A stretch of DNA of 64,000 bases from Arthrobacter bambusae (GTDB lineage Bacteria; Actinomycetota; Actinomycetes; Actinomycetales; Micrococcaceae): contig NZ_JAHHZS010000013.1 in NCBI RefSeq assembly GCF_022606295.1, positions 62,001 through 126,000 on the forward strand. The letters run 5' to 3'. This document shows, one piece after another, positions 49,167 to 57,448 of the stretch (position 1 is its first letter; each line of letters begins with the position of its first letter). The translations under genes and the position numbers were made by a program. The notes beneath the pieces were generated by a model. That model searched no databases, was not told where the DNA came from, and saw only the letters and a list, made by a program, of their open reading frames with translations.

Positions 49167-49247
49167 TGACGTGCATTCGGGCGTTCTTGGCGTGGATACC
49201 TATGTCCGGCCGGTACCGCACGCGATTAGCCTTAATTGAGAACGAGG
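49167..49247 (+). promoter_or_regulatory. AraC-type promoter module, copy G (degenerate)
   Basis: Half-sites TGACGTGCATTCGGG (49167) and TGGCGTGGATACCTA (49188) are 21 bp apart; TTAGCCTTAATTGAGAAC starts at 49226, 38 bp after the second. There are more mismatches than in other copies and no leader hairpin, but both spacings are exact. The remaining 49090-49391 gap shows no gene. Confidence 0.55.
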
Positions 49248-49391
49248 CTTAGTGAGAAATCCATCGCAATGCCATCAAAGCAGCACCTGCTATGGGATTG
49301 ACCAAGATCAAATCACCCGCGCCGTCCGTTCTGCCATAACCCGCCATACTCGGTTCGAAGAGCACATCATTGACGGATGGAATGAGATAAA

Positions 49392-50852
49392 GTGACGACA
49401 GCGACCGCCGACGGTGTCGGGTTCCGGTCCCGGCGGGGCCCCATCCTTATTGCCTTAATGGTCTCGTCAGGCTTGGTGGCGATTGATTCGACGATTGTGG
49501 CGACGGCTGTACCTTCGATCGTGCAAGACGTTGGCGGCTTCACATCCTTTCCATGGCTTTTCTCGGCCTATCTGTTGGCGCAGGCTGTCTCCGTGCCCGT
49601 CTACGCGAAACTCTCGGACGTCGTTGGCCGTAAGCCGATCATCCTTAGCGGTATCGCTCTTTTTCTGCTCAGTTCGATCCTTTGCGGCGTGGCGTGGAGC
49701 ATGGCGGCCCTCATTGCGTTCCGCGTGCTCCAAGGCCTGGGCGCGGGAGCAGTCCTGCCGATGGCTATGACCATCGTCGGCGATATCTACACGGTGACGG
49801 AACGGGCTAAGGTGCAAGGCTACCTTGCCAGTGTGTGGGCACTTTCCTCGGTCATTGGCCCAACACTAGGTGGCTTGTTCGCTTCACTCAGCATCTGGCG
49901 TGCGATATTCCTCGTGAACATCCCGCTTTGCCTCTTGGCTGGGTGGCTGCTGATCCGAACGTTCCACGAAAGTATCGAGCGCGCCAAGCACCGGGTAGAT
50001 TATTTGGGGGCGGGACTGCTAACAGTTTCCCTCAGCCTGCTTATCCTTGGGGCTCTCGAGGGCGGCCTGGCATGGGCTTGGAACTCCGCCACCAGCATGT
50101 CCGTGTTTGGAGTAGGCACGCTGCTGTTCGCGGTTTTCGTTCTCGTTGAGAGGAGGGCCGCAGAGCCCGTACTGCCGCTGTGGGTTGTGTCCCGGCGCCT
50201 GCTGCTGACGACGTCGATCATCTCTTTCGGCATTGGGGCAACCATGTTCGGCCTTACCTCCTACGTGCCCACGTTCCTCATGGGATCTCTCACGACCTCG
50301 CCCGTTCTGTCCGGGCTCGCCCTGGCGGCATTGACTGTCGGCTGGCCGATCAGTGCGTCCCAGGCGGGCCGGTTCTATCTCCGGATTGGGTATCGGAGGA
50401 CGGCACTGATCGGTGTCGCGGTCGCGGTCATCGGTGCATCGGTTCTTACGCTTACTGCCTCTTCCCCCAACATTTTGGTTGTGGCGGCGTGTTGCTTCAT
50501 CGTCGGACTAGGGCTGGGGCTGGTAGCAACCCCGAGCCTCATCGCGGCGCAGTCAAGTGTCGAGTGGAACGAGCGCGGCGTAGTCACCGGAACCAATCTC
50601 TTTGCCCGTTCGATTGGCAGCTCTATCGGCGTCGCCGTTTTCGGGGCAGTAGCCAACGCGATCTACGCCAGCGTCCCAGGCGGCAATTCCGATCCGCAGA
50701 CAATCGTGTCGGCGTCCTCCGCCGTGTTTCTGGCCGTACTGGTCAGTGCCATACTCACGGTTGTCGCCGTTATCGCGATGCCCGGAGTAGACGGCGAGAG
50801 CACCACCTCCGAGGTGGCGGCCGAGATCAATGCGGCATCCTCACGTGGTTAG
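49392..50852 (+). CDS. MFS transporter, DHA2 (14-helix drug exporter) family
   Basis: The 486-residue protein has 14 predicted hydrophobic segments. Motif A is KLSDVVGRKPIILSG, motif B RVLQGLGAGAVLPMAMTIVGDIYT, and the N-terminal ALMVSSGLVAIDSTIVATAVPSIV is the DHA2 motif D1. It is probably a proton-driven exporter of hydrophobic compounds. The GTG start has only a weak GGAAT site. The degenerate promoter module G lies upstream, tying it tentatively to the catabolic regulon. Confidence 0.88.
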   Translation: MTTATADGVGFRSRRGPILIALMVSSGLVAIDSTIVATAVPSIVQDVGGFTSFPWLFSAYLLAQAVSVPVYAKLSDVVGRKPIILSGIALFLLSSILCGVAWSMAALIAFRVLQGLGAGAVLPMAMTIVGDIYTVTERAKVQGYLASVWALSSVIGPTLGGLFASLSIWRAIFLVNIPLCLLAGWLLIRTFHESIERAKHRVDYLGAGLLTVSLSLLILGALEGGLAWAWNSATSMSVFGVGTLLFAVFVLVERRAAEPVLPLWVVSRRLLLTTSIISFGIGATMFGLTSYVPTFLMGSLTTSPVLSGLALAALTVGWPISASQAGRFYLRIGYRRTALIGVAVAVIGASVLTLTASSPNILVVAACCFIVGLGLGLVATPSLIAAQSSVEWNERGVVTGTNLFARSIGSSIGVAVFGAVANAIYASVPGGNSDPQTIVSASSAVFLAVLVSAILTVVAVIAMPGVDGESTTSEVAAEINAASSRG

Positions 50853-51257
50853 GACCCTTGGCTATCCGGATCTGCGAACATGTCGAATCGAATCGTGGCC
50901 GATGCTCCGCCAGGCTACTCAACGTGAACCAACCGTGTGTTGTACCGGGTGCAGCGCCTCGATCGAGGCGGGCCAGGAAATTGCGATCTCCTCGTCTGGG
51001 CGGGCGACGCGTTATCACCACATTGAGCCATGCCCTGATGCGGCTCCAATGAATGCAGCATCTGCGGCGACAACTGGTGGGAGTGCGACTGTCCCAGCCA
51101 GATTCCGAAGGCTCTGCGAGGCTGGCCAGCGATCGCCCGAATCCACGGCAGACCTTGTATCGGCGTGTCTCACCCCGGGGGACGATGCTCCCAAATCCGT
51201 CAAAAGAGGGTGTGCACAATGTGCACACTCTTGCCGTCGGATTCGGTCGTACCGGTG

Positions 51258-51512
51258 CCGGACTGGGCCTTACTCGGCATGTTTTCTGGAGTTCCCGTTG
51301 TTTGCAAGGGCTGGAATGCGGTTCGAGTCCCACCTTGGGCACGTGTTTCCGCAGCTCAGGGGGCCTTTGGCCCTCTGACTGTGCACAAATCAGCTTTTTG
51401 TGTGCCCCTTCGGGGGCATTTTTGTTGGTCCTCTGCCTCGCTTTCTTGGTTGGGGGGTGGTCTGCTTGTCTTGATTCTTCATGGTGGGGTAGGGGCCGGG
51501 CTGCATGACTTT
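51258..51512 (+). repeat. Long imperfect direct repeat R1
   Basis: This 255-bp stretch is repeated in the same orientation at 58936-59193. The best-conserved part spans GGAATGCGGTTCGAGTCC, ACCTTGGGCACGTGTTTCC, AGGGGGCCTTTGGCCCTCTG, CTCTGCCTCGCTTTC and the ending CATGACTT. It includes a GC hairpin (51358-51376) and a terminator (51403-51423). The surrounding gaps, 50853-51257 and 51513-51805, show no convincing gene; one short frame at about 50902 has a CxxC and HH pattern but no support. Confidence 0.75.
51403..51423 (+). terminator. Compact UUCG-loop terminator
   Basis: TGCCCC-TTCG-GGGGCA followed by TTTTT is a classic short intrinsic terminator. It lies inside repeat R1, and a weaker version (GCACC-TTCG-GGGGC, TTTTT) occurs in R2. 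Confidence 0.85.
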
Positions 51513-51805
51513 GACAGGGTGGCAGCTCCTGCTGTTCGAAGGGGATCTCGCTAAATTGCGGCCACTCTGTCTCTGCCGAGCCTGCCGAAGAAGTACCCCA
51601 GCTCAAGCACGACGTTCTGCCGGGCTTGAGGTTTCATCACGCCGGCGGGTCCGCCCTGATCATCAGGAGTCAACAGGACAACGGCGAATGCGGCCTCCGC
51701 TGCCTGGTCCTCGAATTTCCGCGGTCGTCCGCCCCCTGTTCCTTTGCTCTTGCAGAATCGTGACTTTAATCTCGACCCGGCTCTGCAGGAATGGCTTCTT
51801 GCTCC

Positions 51806-54421
51806 TTAGTCCTGGCCGCGGACGGGGATCGTGCTGGCGATCAGGACGGCGCTCTTTTCTTCGTTGGTGGCGGGGCGGATCTGGCCGCGTTCCGGGACGA
51901 AGACGATGGCCTCGTCTTCCTGTTCGGGGGCGTTGACGAAGGAGCGGAAGCGGCGGAGCCGTTCGGGGTCTTTGAGGGTCGCGGCCCACTCGTCCTCGTA
52001 GGACCCGACGTGCTTGGCCATGGCGGCCTCGAGCTCGTCGGCGATGCCGAGGGAGTCCTCGACGACCACCTGGCGCACGTGCCCGAGGCCGCCGTCGAGC
52101 TCCGTCTGCCAGTGAGCCGTGCGCTGGAGGCGGTCCGCCGTGCGGATGTAGTACATGAAGTAGCGGTCGATGTACTTCACCAGGGTCTCGTCGTCCAAGC
52201 CGCCGACGAGGAGCTGGGCATGGGCGGGGTTCGCGCCGCCGTTGCCGCCGACGTAGAGGTTCCACCCTTCCGCAGTCGCGATCACGCCGACGTCTTTGCC
52301 GCGGGCTTCGGCGCATTCGCGGGCGCAGCCGGAGACGCCCATTTTGAGTTTGTGCGGGCTGCGCAGGCCGCGGTAGCGCAGCTCCAGGTTGATCGCCATG
52401 GCCACGGAGTCGAGGACGCCGAAGCGGCACCAGGTCGAGCCCACGCAGGATTTCACGGTGCGCAGGCTCTTGCCGTAGGCCTGGCCGGACTCCATGCCTG
52501 CGTCAATGAGCTCGCCCCAGATGAGTGGGAGCTGTTCGAGGCGCGCGCCGAACATGTCGATCCGCTGCCCGCCGGTGATTTTCGTGTAGAGACCGTACTT
52601 CTTCGCGATAGTGCCGATGACGACGAGTTTGTCGGGCGTAATCTCCCCACCCGGGATGCGGGGGACCACGGAGTAGGTCCCGTCCTTTTGCATGTTGGCC
52701 AGGGCGCGGTCGTTGGTGTCCTGCAGGGTGCCTCGCCCGGCGTCGAGCACGTACGCGGAATGCTGCGACGCGAGGATGGAGGCGATGGTGGGTTTGCAGA
52801 TATCGCAGCCGGCGCCGGTGCCGTATTTGGCCAGGATGTCTTCGAAGGAGTCCAGTTCCAGGACCCGGATGGCGTCGAAGAGTTCCTGGCGGGAGAGGCT
52901 GAAGTGCTCGCACAACGCTTTGGAGACCTCGATGCCGGACTTCTTCAGTTCCCCTTCGAGGAGTTTCTTGAGCATCGGCACGCAGGAGCCGCACTGGGTG
53001 CCGGCCCGGGAGCAGGTCTTCAGTTCGCCCAGTTCCCGGACGGGGGCGTTGCCTTCGCAGGAGCCGCAGCCGTTGATCGCGTCGCGGATGTTCCCGGCGG
53101 GGACGTTGTTGCAGGAACACAGGACCGCGTCGTCGGGCAGTTCGGTGTCCGGGGCGTCCCCGCCTCCGGCTGCGGTGAGGTAGGCGCCGGGCTCGGCGGG
53201 CAGTTCGCGGCCGAGCAGGGGGCGCAGGCTCATGTAGGGGGTGGCGTCGCCGACGAAGATCCCGCCGAGCAGGGTCTTGGCGTCGTCGGTGGTGACGATT
53301 TTCTGGTAGACGCCCCGGGCGGGGTCGGCGTAGACGATTTCCAGGGAGTGCTCGGTCTTGGCGAACGCGTCGCCGAAGCTGGCGACGTCCACGCCGGAGA
53401 GCTTGAGCTTGGTGGCGGTGTCGAAACCGGGGAAGGTCGCCTGACCGCCGTGCAGCCGGTCGGCCACGATCTCGGCCATGGTGTTCGCCGGCGCCACGAG
53501 TCCCAGGCACATGCCCTCGAAGTTCGCGACCTCACCGATGGCGAAGATTCCGGGGATCTCGGTTTCGCAACCATCGGAAATGACAACACCGCCGCGCGGG
53601 CCAAGCGTGAAGACCTGTTCCTCTCCTTCCGCTGCTCGGAAGAGCTCATCGCGCGGCCTGACCCCGATCGCGACGATCACGATATCAGCGTCGATGATGC
53701 GGCCGTCGGCCATGAGGACGCCGGTGACCTGGCCGTCGTCGTCGGACAATACTTCAGACGGGAACACGCCGCCGTGGATTTCGAAGCCTTTGTCTTTGAT
53801 GAGGCGGCCCAGCGCCTGGCCGGCGCCTTCGTCGAGCTGGGTGGCCATCAGCCAGGACGCGCCGTCGATGACGATCGGGGTGGCGCCTAACCGCTCCGTG
53901 CCTGCGGCCGATTCGAGGCCGAGGAGGCCGCCGCCGATGGTGACAGCGTTGACCTTGCGGCCGAGCTTATCCGTAAGCTGCGTGATTGCTTCGTTGATGG
54001 CCCAGACGTCTTCGAGCGTGCGGTAGACATGTGTGAGCTCGGCGCCGGGGATGGGCAGGCGGGCGGCATTCGAACCCGTCGCGACCACGAGGGCGTCGTA
54101 TTCGTAGCTGTTGCCGGCTGCGGTTTCCACGGACTTGGCATCGGGGTTGATCCTGACCACCCGCTCGCCGGTGCGCAGGTCCAGCGCATCGTGGTCCCAC
54201 ATCGACGCGTGCCCGAGGGTGAGGTCGTAGTCGACCTCGATGAGCGCCTTGCTCAGCGTGACCCGGTCATAGGGAAGATGCGCTTCCTCGGTCAGGACCG
54301 TGACGTGCCAGCCCTCGAGGCCGCGGGTATGCATGGCATCGGCAAAGCGGTGGGCCGCAGGGCCTCCGCCCGCGACAACAATGCGGCGCGGGTTCTCTGA
54401 AGGGGAAGTATGTCCGGTCAC
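51806..54421 (-). CDS. nirB: Assimilatory nitrite reductase [NAD(P)H], large subunit
   Basis: The 871-residue protein has the full NirB order: FAD/NAD(P) domains (about 1-400, GGGPAAHRFADAM, later VVATGSNAARLP), BFD-type [2Fe-2S] region (about 435-500, CSCNNVPAGNI...CGSCEG, CSRAGTQCGSC), ferredoxin-like sulfite/nitrite reductase half-domain, and the siroheme/[4Fe-4S] site with CVGSTWCRFG and SGCARECAEARG. It reduces nitrite to ammonium in the cytoplasm. The GTG start follows AAAGG. Unusually it is divergent from nirD rather than in tandem. Confidence 0.95.
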   Translation of the reverse strand: MTGHTSPSENPRRIVVAGGGPAAHRFADAMHTRGLEGWHVTVLTEEAHLPYDRVTLSKALIEVDYDLTLGHASMWDHDALDLRTGERVVRINPDAKSVETAAGNSYEYDALVVATGSNAARLPIPGAELTHVYRTLEDVWAINEAITQLTDKLGRKVNAVTIGGGLLGLESAAGTERLGATPIVIDGASWLMATQLDEGAGQALGRLIKDKGFEIHGGVFPSEVLSDDDGQVTGVLMADGRIIDADIVIVAIGVRPRDELFRAAEGEEQVFTLGPRGGVVISDGCETEIPGIFAIGEVANFEGMCLGLVAPANTMAEIVADRLHGGQATFPGFDTATKLKLSGVDVASFGDAFAKTEHSLEIVYADPARGVYQKIVTTDDAKTLLGGIFVGDATPYMSLRPLLGRELPAEPGAYLTAAGGGDAPDTELPDDAVLCSCNNVPAGNIRDAINGCGSCEGNAPVRELGELKTCSRAGTQCGSCVPMLKKLLEGELKKSGIEVSKALCEHFSLSRQELFDAIRVLELDSFEDILAKYGTGAGCDICKPTIASILASQHSAYVLDAGRGTLQDTNDRALANMQKDGTYSVVPRIPGGEITPDKLVVIGTIAKKYGLYTKITGGQRIDMFGARLEQLPLIWGELIDAGMESGQAYGKSLRTVKSCVGSTWCRFGVLDSVAMAINLELRYRGLRSPHKLKMGVSGCARECAEARGKDVGVIATAEGWNLYVGGNGGANPAHAQLLVGGLDDETLVKYIDRYFMYYIRTADRLQRTAHWQTELDGGLGHVRQVVVEDSLGIADELEAAMAKHVGSYEDEWAATLKDPERLRRFRSFVNAPEQEDEAIVFVPERGQIRPATNEEKSAVLIASTIPVRGQD

Positions 54422-54488
54422 TGGCGGCCTTTCGCATGTGCCGCAGAACCGTCATCCGCGACTTGTCACTTCAGACTAAAGACACGCA

Positions 54489-54526
54489 GTTTCGCGTCAG
54501 TTTCCCCTTTGTTTCGGGGGCTTAAC
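54489..54526. promoter_or_regulatory. GlnR-type box between nirB and nirD
   Basis: GTTTC occurs three times (54489-54493, 54500-54504, 54511-54515) with 6-bp spacers, then TTAAC (54522-54526) with the same spacing. On the minus strand this is GAAAC-n6-GAAAC-n6-GAAAC, the 11-bp periodicity of actinobacterial GlnR boxes (GTnAC-n6-GAAAC). GlnR is known to activate nir genes under nitrogen limitation in relatives. Confidence 0.7.
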
Positions 54527-54700
54527 TTCGGCATCACAGTGAGGATTGCGGCGGTGTGAGGTCTCCTTTACGAACAGGACACATTGATTGCATTCCGGCG
54601 AAACATCGCAGGCCTACCGTGAAGTTGTGGCCGCAAACGGCCCGTGCCCGACGGCGGAATTGGATCCGCCCGACCGGCAGGCTAAGCGATAGGGGCTGAA

Positions 54701-55075
54701 ATGACCGTAATTCTGGATCGGGAAAAACATCAACAGCGGAGCGCACCGACCGCGTCCGGCTGGCACCGCGTCTGCGCAATCGACGAGCTGGAACCCGCTT
54801 GGGGCGAAGCTGCCCTGGTCGGAGGCAAGCAAATAGCACTTTTCCGCACCACGCCGGATGAGGTCCTGGCGGTATCCCAGCAGGACCCGGCAACGCTCTC
54901 CAACGTCATGGCCCGGGGAATAGTCGGTTCCCGGGGCAGCCGTCCCACCATCGCCTCGCCGCTGCACAAAGAGGTCTACGACCTTGAAACCGGCGAATGC
55001 TTCACCAACGCCGAACTGCGGCTCGCGACCTACCCCACTCGCCTCGTGGACGGATACCTCGAAGTATCCGTCTAG
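54701..55075 (+). CDS. nirD: Nitrite reductase small subunit
   Basis: The 124-residue protein has a Rieske-like fold of the NirD type: WHRVCAIDELEPAWGEAALV, QIALFRTTPDEVLAVSQQDP, SPLHKEVYDLETGECF. Rieske cluster ligands (CxH, CxxH) are absent, as usual for NirD. It partners with NirB. It is divergent from nirB across a 280-bp regulatory region, whereas most bacteria have nirBD in tandem. Confidence 0.93.
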   Translation: MTVILDREKHQQRSAPTASGWHRVCAIDELEPAWGEAALVGGKQIALFRTTPDEVLAVSQQDPATLSNVMARGIVGSRGSRPTIASPLHKEVYDLETGECFTNAELRLATYPTRLVDGYLEVSV

Positions 55076-55099
55076 GCTGCTTCAGCTCCCGACGCCCAT

Positions 55100-55131
55100 G
55101 CTGGCCGGTTCCGCCCAAGGAACCGGCCAGC
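55100..55131 (+). terminator. Perfect hairpin after nirD
   Basis: A 13-bp perfect stem (GCTGGCCGGTTCC with its complement) has a 6-nt loop, 25 nt after the nirD stop. There is no T-run, as is common for terminators in high-GC actinobacteria. It may serve both nirD and the convergent narK transcript. Confidence 0.65.
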
Positions 55132-55230
55132 GGTGGTTCTGCAGCCGAAACCTGCCGCCCGGTTTGACGGACCAGCAGGGTGGTGGCGCCGCGCGTGCCG
55201 GCCTCGGGGAGTTCAGCCGTAGAACGGACA

Positions 55231-55563
55231 TCATCGATTACCACGTAGTACAGGAGACTGGTCTTGGTCCCATGTGACCGGCCGGTGGACGCCGTCGGAC
55301 CCTTTGAGCATGGGTTCGGTGACGCGTCCGGTGTGGTTCAACAACGACGGCGATGTCCAGCCCTTGCGGCACAGCCCGCCCCGGTTGGTGGGGAAGTCCC
55401 GGCCGGCTACTTCCAGCGGGGGAAGTGCCTTTGCTGCGGGAGCGGGGTCTGACCCCGGCTGTGCAACCCCCAACCCCGGCTGCGCCGAGGGCGCTGCCGG
55501 GGGCAGGGTCATGGCGCACTGCAGCGCACAATACGGGCAGTGGGTGTTGGCGCCATGGGGCAT
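55231..55563 (-). pseudogene. nasC: Truncated assimilatory nitrate reductase (N-terminal remnant)
   Basis: The 110-codon frame matches the N-terminus of the molybdopterin nitrate reductase: THCPYCALQCAM with three cluster cysteines, GRDFPTNRGGLCRKGW with the fourth, then TEPMLKGSDGVHRPVTWD. After that it departs from the family and stops, whereas the intact enzyme has some 700 or more residues. It begins 1 nt after the narK stop (TAATATG), the expected operon position. The remaining stretch to nirD (55076-55230) carries no recognisable rest of the gene. The enzyme cannot be functional. Confidence 0.85.
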
Positions 55564-55564
55564 A

Positions 55565-56971
55565 TTAGATGTGTCCCATCGCGTTGCGGTTGGCCTTCCG
55601 GAGGTAGCAGGCCCAGCAGACGATGAGCATCAGCGCGTACGCGCCGACGAAGCCATAGAACGCGGGGGTGTAGGAGCCCGAAGCGCTGGATGCGTTGAGC
55701 ACCTGGGGGATGACGAATCCGCCGTAGGCTCCGATCGCCGAGATCAGGCCGAGGGAGGAAGACGCGAGGCGTGCCGTGCTGGCGGCGCTGGCCCCGGAGC
55801 GTGCGGCCCGGCTGGACGTGGCGAAGATGACCGGAATCATGCGGTAGGTGGCGCCGTTTCCAAAGCCGCTTGCCGTGAAGAGGAAGAGGAACAGGACCAG
55901 GAAGAGCCAGAAGTTCTTGAGCGGAAGGGTCCAGATCATGGTCAAGGTGATGATGGCCATCGCCGCGAACGCCGTGACGGTCATCCGGGCTCCGCCCATA
56001 CGGTCCGCCATGCGTCCACCGTAAGGCCGGGCAAGGGATCCGACCAGCGGGCCAAGGAAGGCGAGCGAGAGGGCAACCGCGCCGAGGTGCATGGAGGAGA
56101 AGGCCGGGAAGTAGTCCTTGATGAGCTTCGGGAAGACTCCGGAGAAGCCGATGAACGAGCCGAAGGTGCCGATGTACAGGAAGGCCATGATCCACAGGTG
56201 CGGTTCCTTGAGCGCGGCGATCGAGCCTGCGACGTCACCCTTGGCGCTCGTGAGGTTGTTCATGTACTTCCACGCGCCGAACGCGGCGACAAGGATGAGG
56301 GGAATCCAGATGAGGCCGGCCATGGGCAGGTTGACGGTGCCGGCGGCCAACAGGGTGACGGCGATCGGGACGACGAGCTGCGCGACGGCGGCACCGAGGT
56401 TGCCGCCCGCGGCGTTCAGGCCCAGCGCCCAGCCCTTTTCACGGGCAGGGTAGAAGAAGGTGATGTTTGCCATCGAGCTGGCGAAGTTGCCTCCACCGAA
56501 GCCTGCAAGGCCTGCTACCAGCAGCATGACGCCGAACGGCGTGCCGGGGGTTGAGACGCAAAGAGCGAGGCCCGCCGTCGGGATCAGCAGCAGGAGGGCC
56601 GAGACGAGGGTCCAGTTGCGGCCGCCGAACTTCGGGACCATGAACGTATAGGGGATGCGCAGTGTGGCACCGACCAGGCTCGGGATCGAGATGAGCCAGA
56701 AGATCTGGTTGGTGTCGAACTTGAAGCCTGCGGCCGGGAGCTGGACGACGACGATCGACCAGAGCTGCCAGACGACGAAGCCGAGGAACTCGGCGAAGAT
56801 GGACCAGTACAGGTTGCGCTTGGCGATGGAACGGCCGGCAGCTTCCCACTGCTCCTTGTTCTCTGCATCCCAGTTGGCAATCCAGCGGCCAGGGCGGTGT
56901 TCGAGCTCGGGGACGAGGGCGGTGGGCGCCTGCTCGTTGGTGAGGATTTCGGTGCTTCGGTCAACTGTCAC
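55565..56971 (-). CDS. narK: Nitrate/nitrite transporter, NarK/NasA MFS family
   Basis: The 468-residue MFS protein has 12 hydrophobic segments and the nitrate-signature Gly-rich helices: GFGGGNFASSMANITFFYP (about 155-175) and GFGNGATYRMIPVIF (about 365-380). It imports nitrate or exports nitrite. The GTG start follows AAGGAGG. It is the first gene of the unit that ended in the now-truncated nitrate reductase. A GlnR-like box lies upstream. Confidence 0.93.
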   Translation of the reverse strand: MTVDRSTEILTNEQAPTALVPELEHRPGRWIANWDAENKEQWEAAGRSIAKRNLYWSIFAEFLGFVVWQLWSIVVVQLPAAGFKFDTNQIFWLISIPSLVGATLRIPYTFMVPKFGGRNWTLVSALLLLIPTAGLALCVSTPGTPFGVMLLVAGLAGFGGGNFASSMANITFFYPAREKGWALGLNAAGGNLGAAVAQLVVPIAVTLLAAGTVNLPMAGLIWIPLILVAAFGAWKYMNNLTSAKGDVAGSIAALKEPHLWIMAFLYIGTFGSFIGFSGVFPKLIKDYFPAFSSMHLGAVALSLAFLGPLVGSLARPYGGRMADRMGGARMTVTAFAAMAIITLTMIWTLPLKNFWLFLVLFLFLFTASGFGNGATYRMIPVIFATSSRAARSGASAASTARLASSSLGLISAIGAYGGFVIPQVLNASSASGSYTPAFYGFVGAYALMLIVCWACYLRKANRNAMGHI

Positions 56972-57020
56972 GGAGTGCCTCCTTGGTGGGGACGTTGTTC
57001 TTCCACGTTAGGGATGGCGC

Positions 57021-57058
57021 GTTTCGCAGACCGTCGCGGTTTGTAAACGTGCTGTGAC
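57021..57058 (-). promoter_or_regulatory. GlnR-type box upstream of narK
   Basis: Read on the plus strand, GTTTC (57021-57025), a diverged unit CGTCG (57032-57036), GTAAA (57043-57047) and GTGAC (57054-57058) are spaced by 6 bp each. The 11-bp phasing and GTnAC/GAAAC-like units match the nirB/nirD box and the known GlnR pattern. Confidence 0.6.
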
Positions 57059-57156
57059 CCTTACCTATCTACGGCCTCCCGGCAAGGTGAGATCTTTCTG
57101 AACCCGTTGCCCGGTTCGCAACGGCTGTGCAGCGATGGACAGGCGAGGATATCACC

Positions 57157-57336
57157 GTGGAAACTTTGCGCCGGTCAATGCGCGACTACCAAGAGCTCCG
57201 GCACAGGCTCGGGGAGCTACAGCAGCTCCGCGGTCAGGGTCGCCTTACGGGGCGCGGGAGTCTCCACCTTTTCGCCGCAGCCGAATCACTGGACGCCCGT
57301 AACGCGCTCACTACTACCCTCGATGGATTAACTTAA
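57157..57336 (+). CDS. Possible small protein, 59 aa
   Basis: The GTG at 57157 follows GAGGATATCACC, a plausible ribosome site. The product is mainly an amphipathic helix (LRRSMRDYQELRHRLGELQQLRG) with no known family. It lies alone between narK and the AbiEii remnant. The region 57337-57448 is otherwise empty. Confidence 0.3.
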   Translation: METLRRSMRDYQELRHRLGELQQLRGQGRLTGRGSLHLFAAAESLDARNALTTTLDGLT

Positions 57337-57448
57337 GGGCGCTGCCGTCAGATCCAGAGTGTTGAACGTACCCGGACTTCAGTCATGGTTACGAGGACAA
57401 CGGCCGGCGGAGTTTACCGGGAACCGGGCGTGAGCTGATCCGAGTCGG

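Noticed and set aside
51311..51346. tRNA-like GGTTCGAGTCC segments in R1 and R2
   Set aside because: The bases flanking the loop do not form a T-stem, and no anticodon or acceptor arms could be found upstream.
50902..51378. Possible zinc-ribbon protein (CCTGC, then HHIEPC)
   Set aside because: The frame runs into repeat R1, lacks a clear ribosome site, and the rest looks like non-coding translation.
51791..53890. A 699-codon open frame opposite nirB
   Set aside because: The same situation: the NirB frame has all expected cofactor motifs, and the opposite frame has none.
54701..55075. Rieske dioxygenase ferredoxin
   Set aside because: The CxH and CxxH cluster ligands are absent; the pattern is that of NirD.
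55002..55244. C-terminal piece of the nitrate reductase downstream of the remnant
   Set aside because: The minus-strand frame has no motif I can tie to the family and runs antisense into nirD.
55274..56554. A 426-codon open frame opposite narK
   Set aside because: It is a charged low-complexity product of codon-complement bias; the narK frame is convincing.
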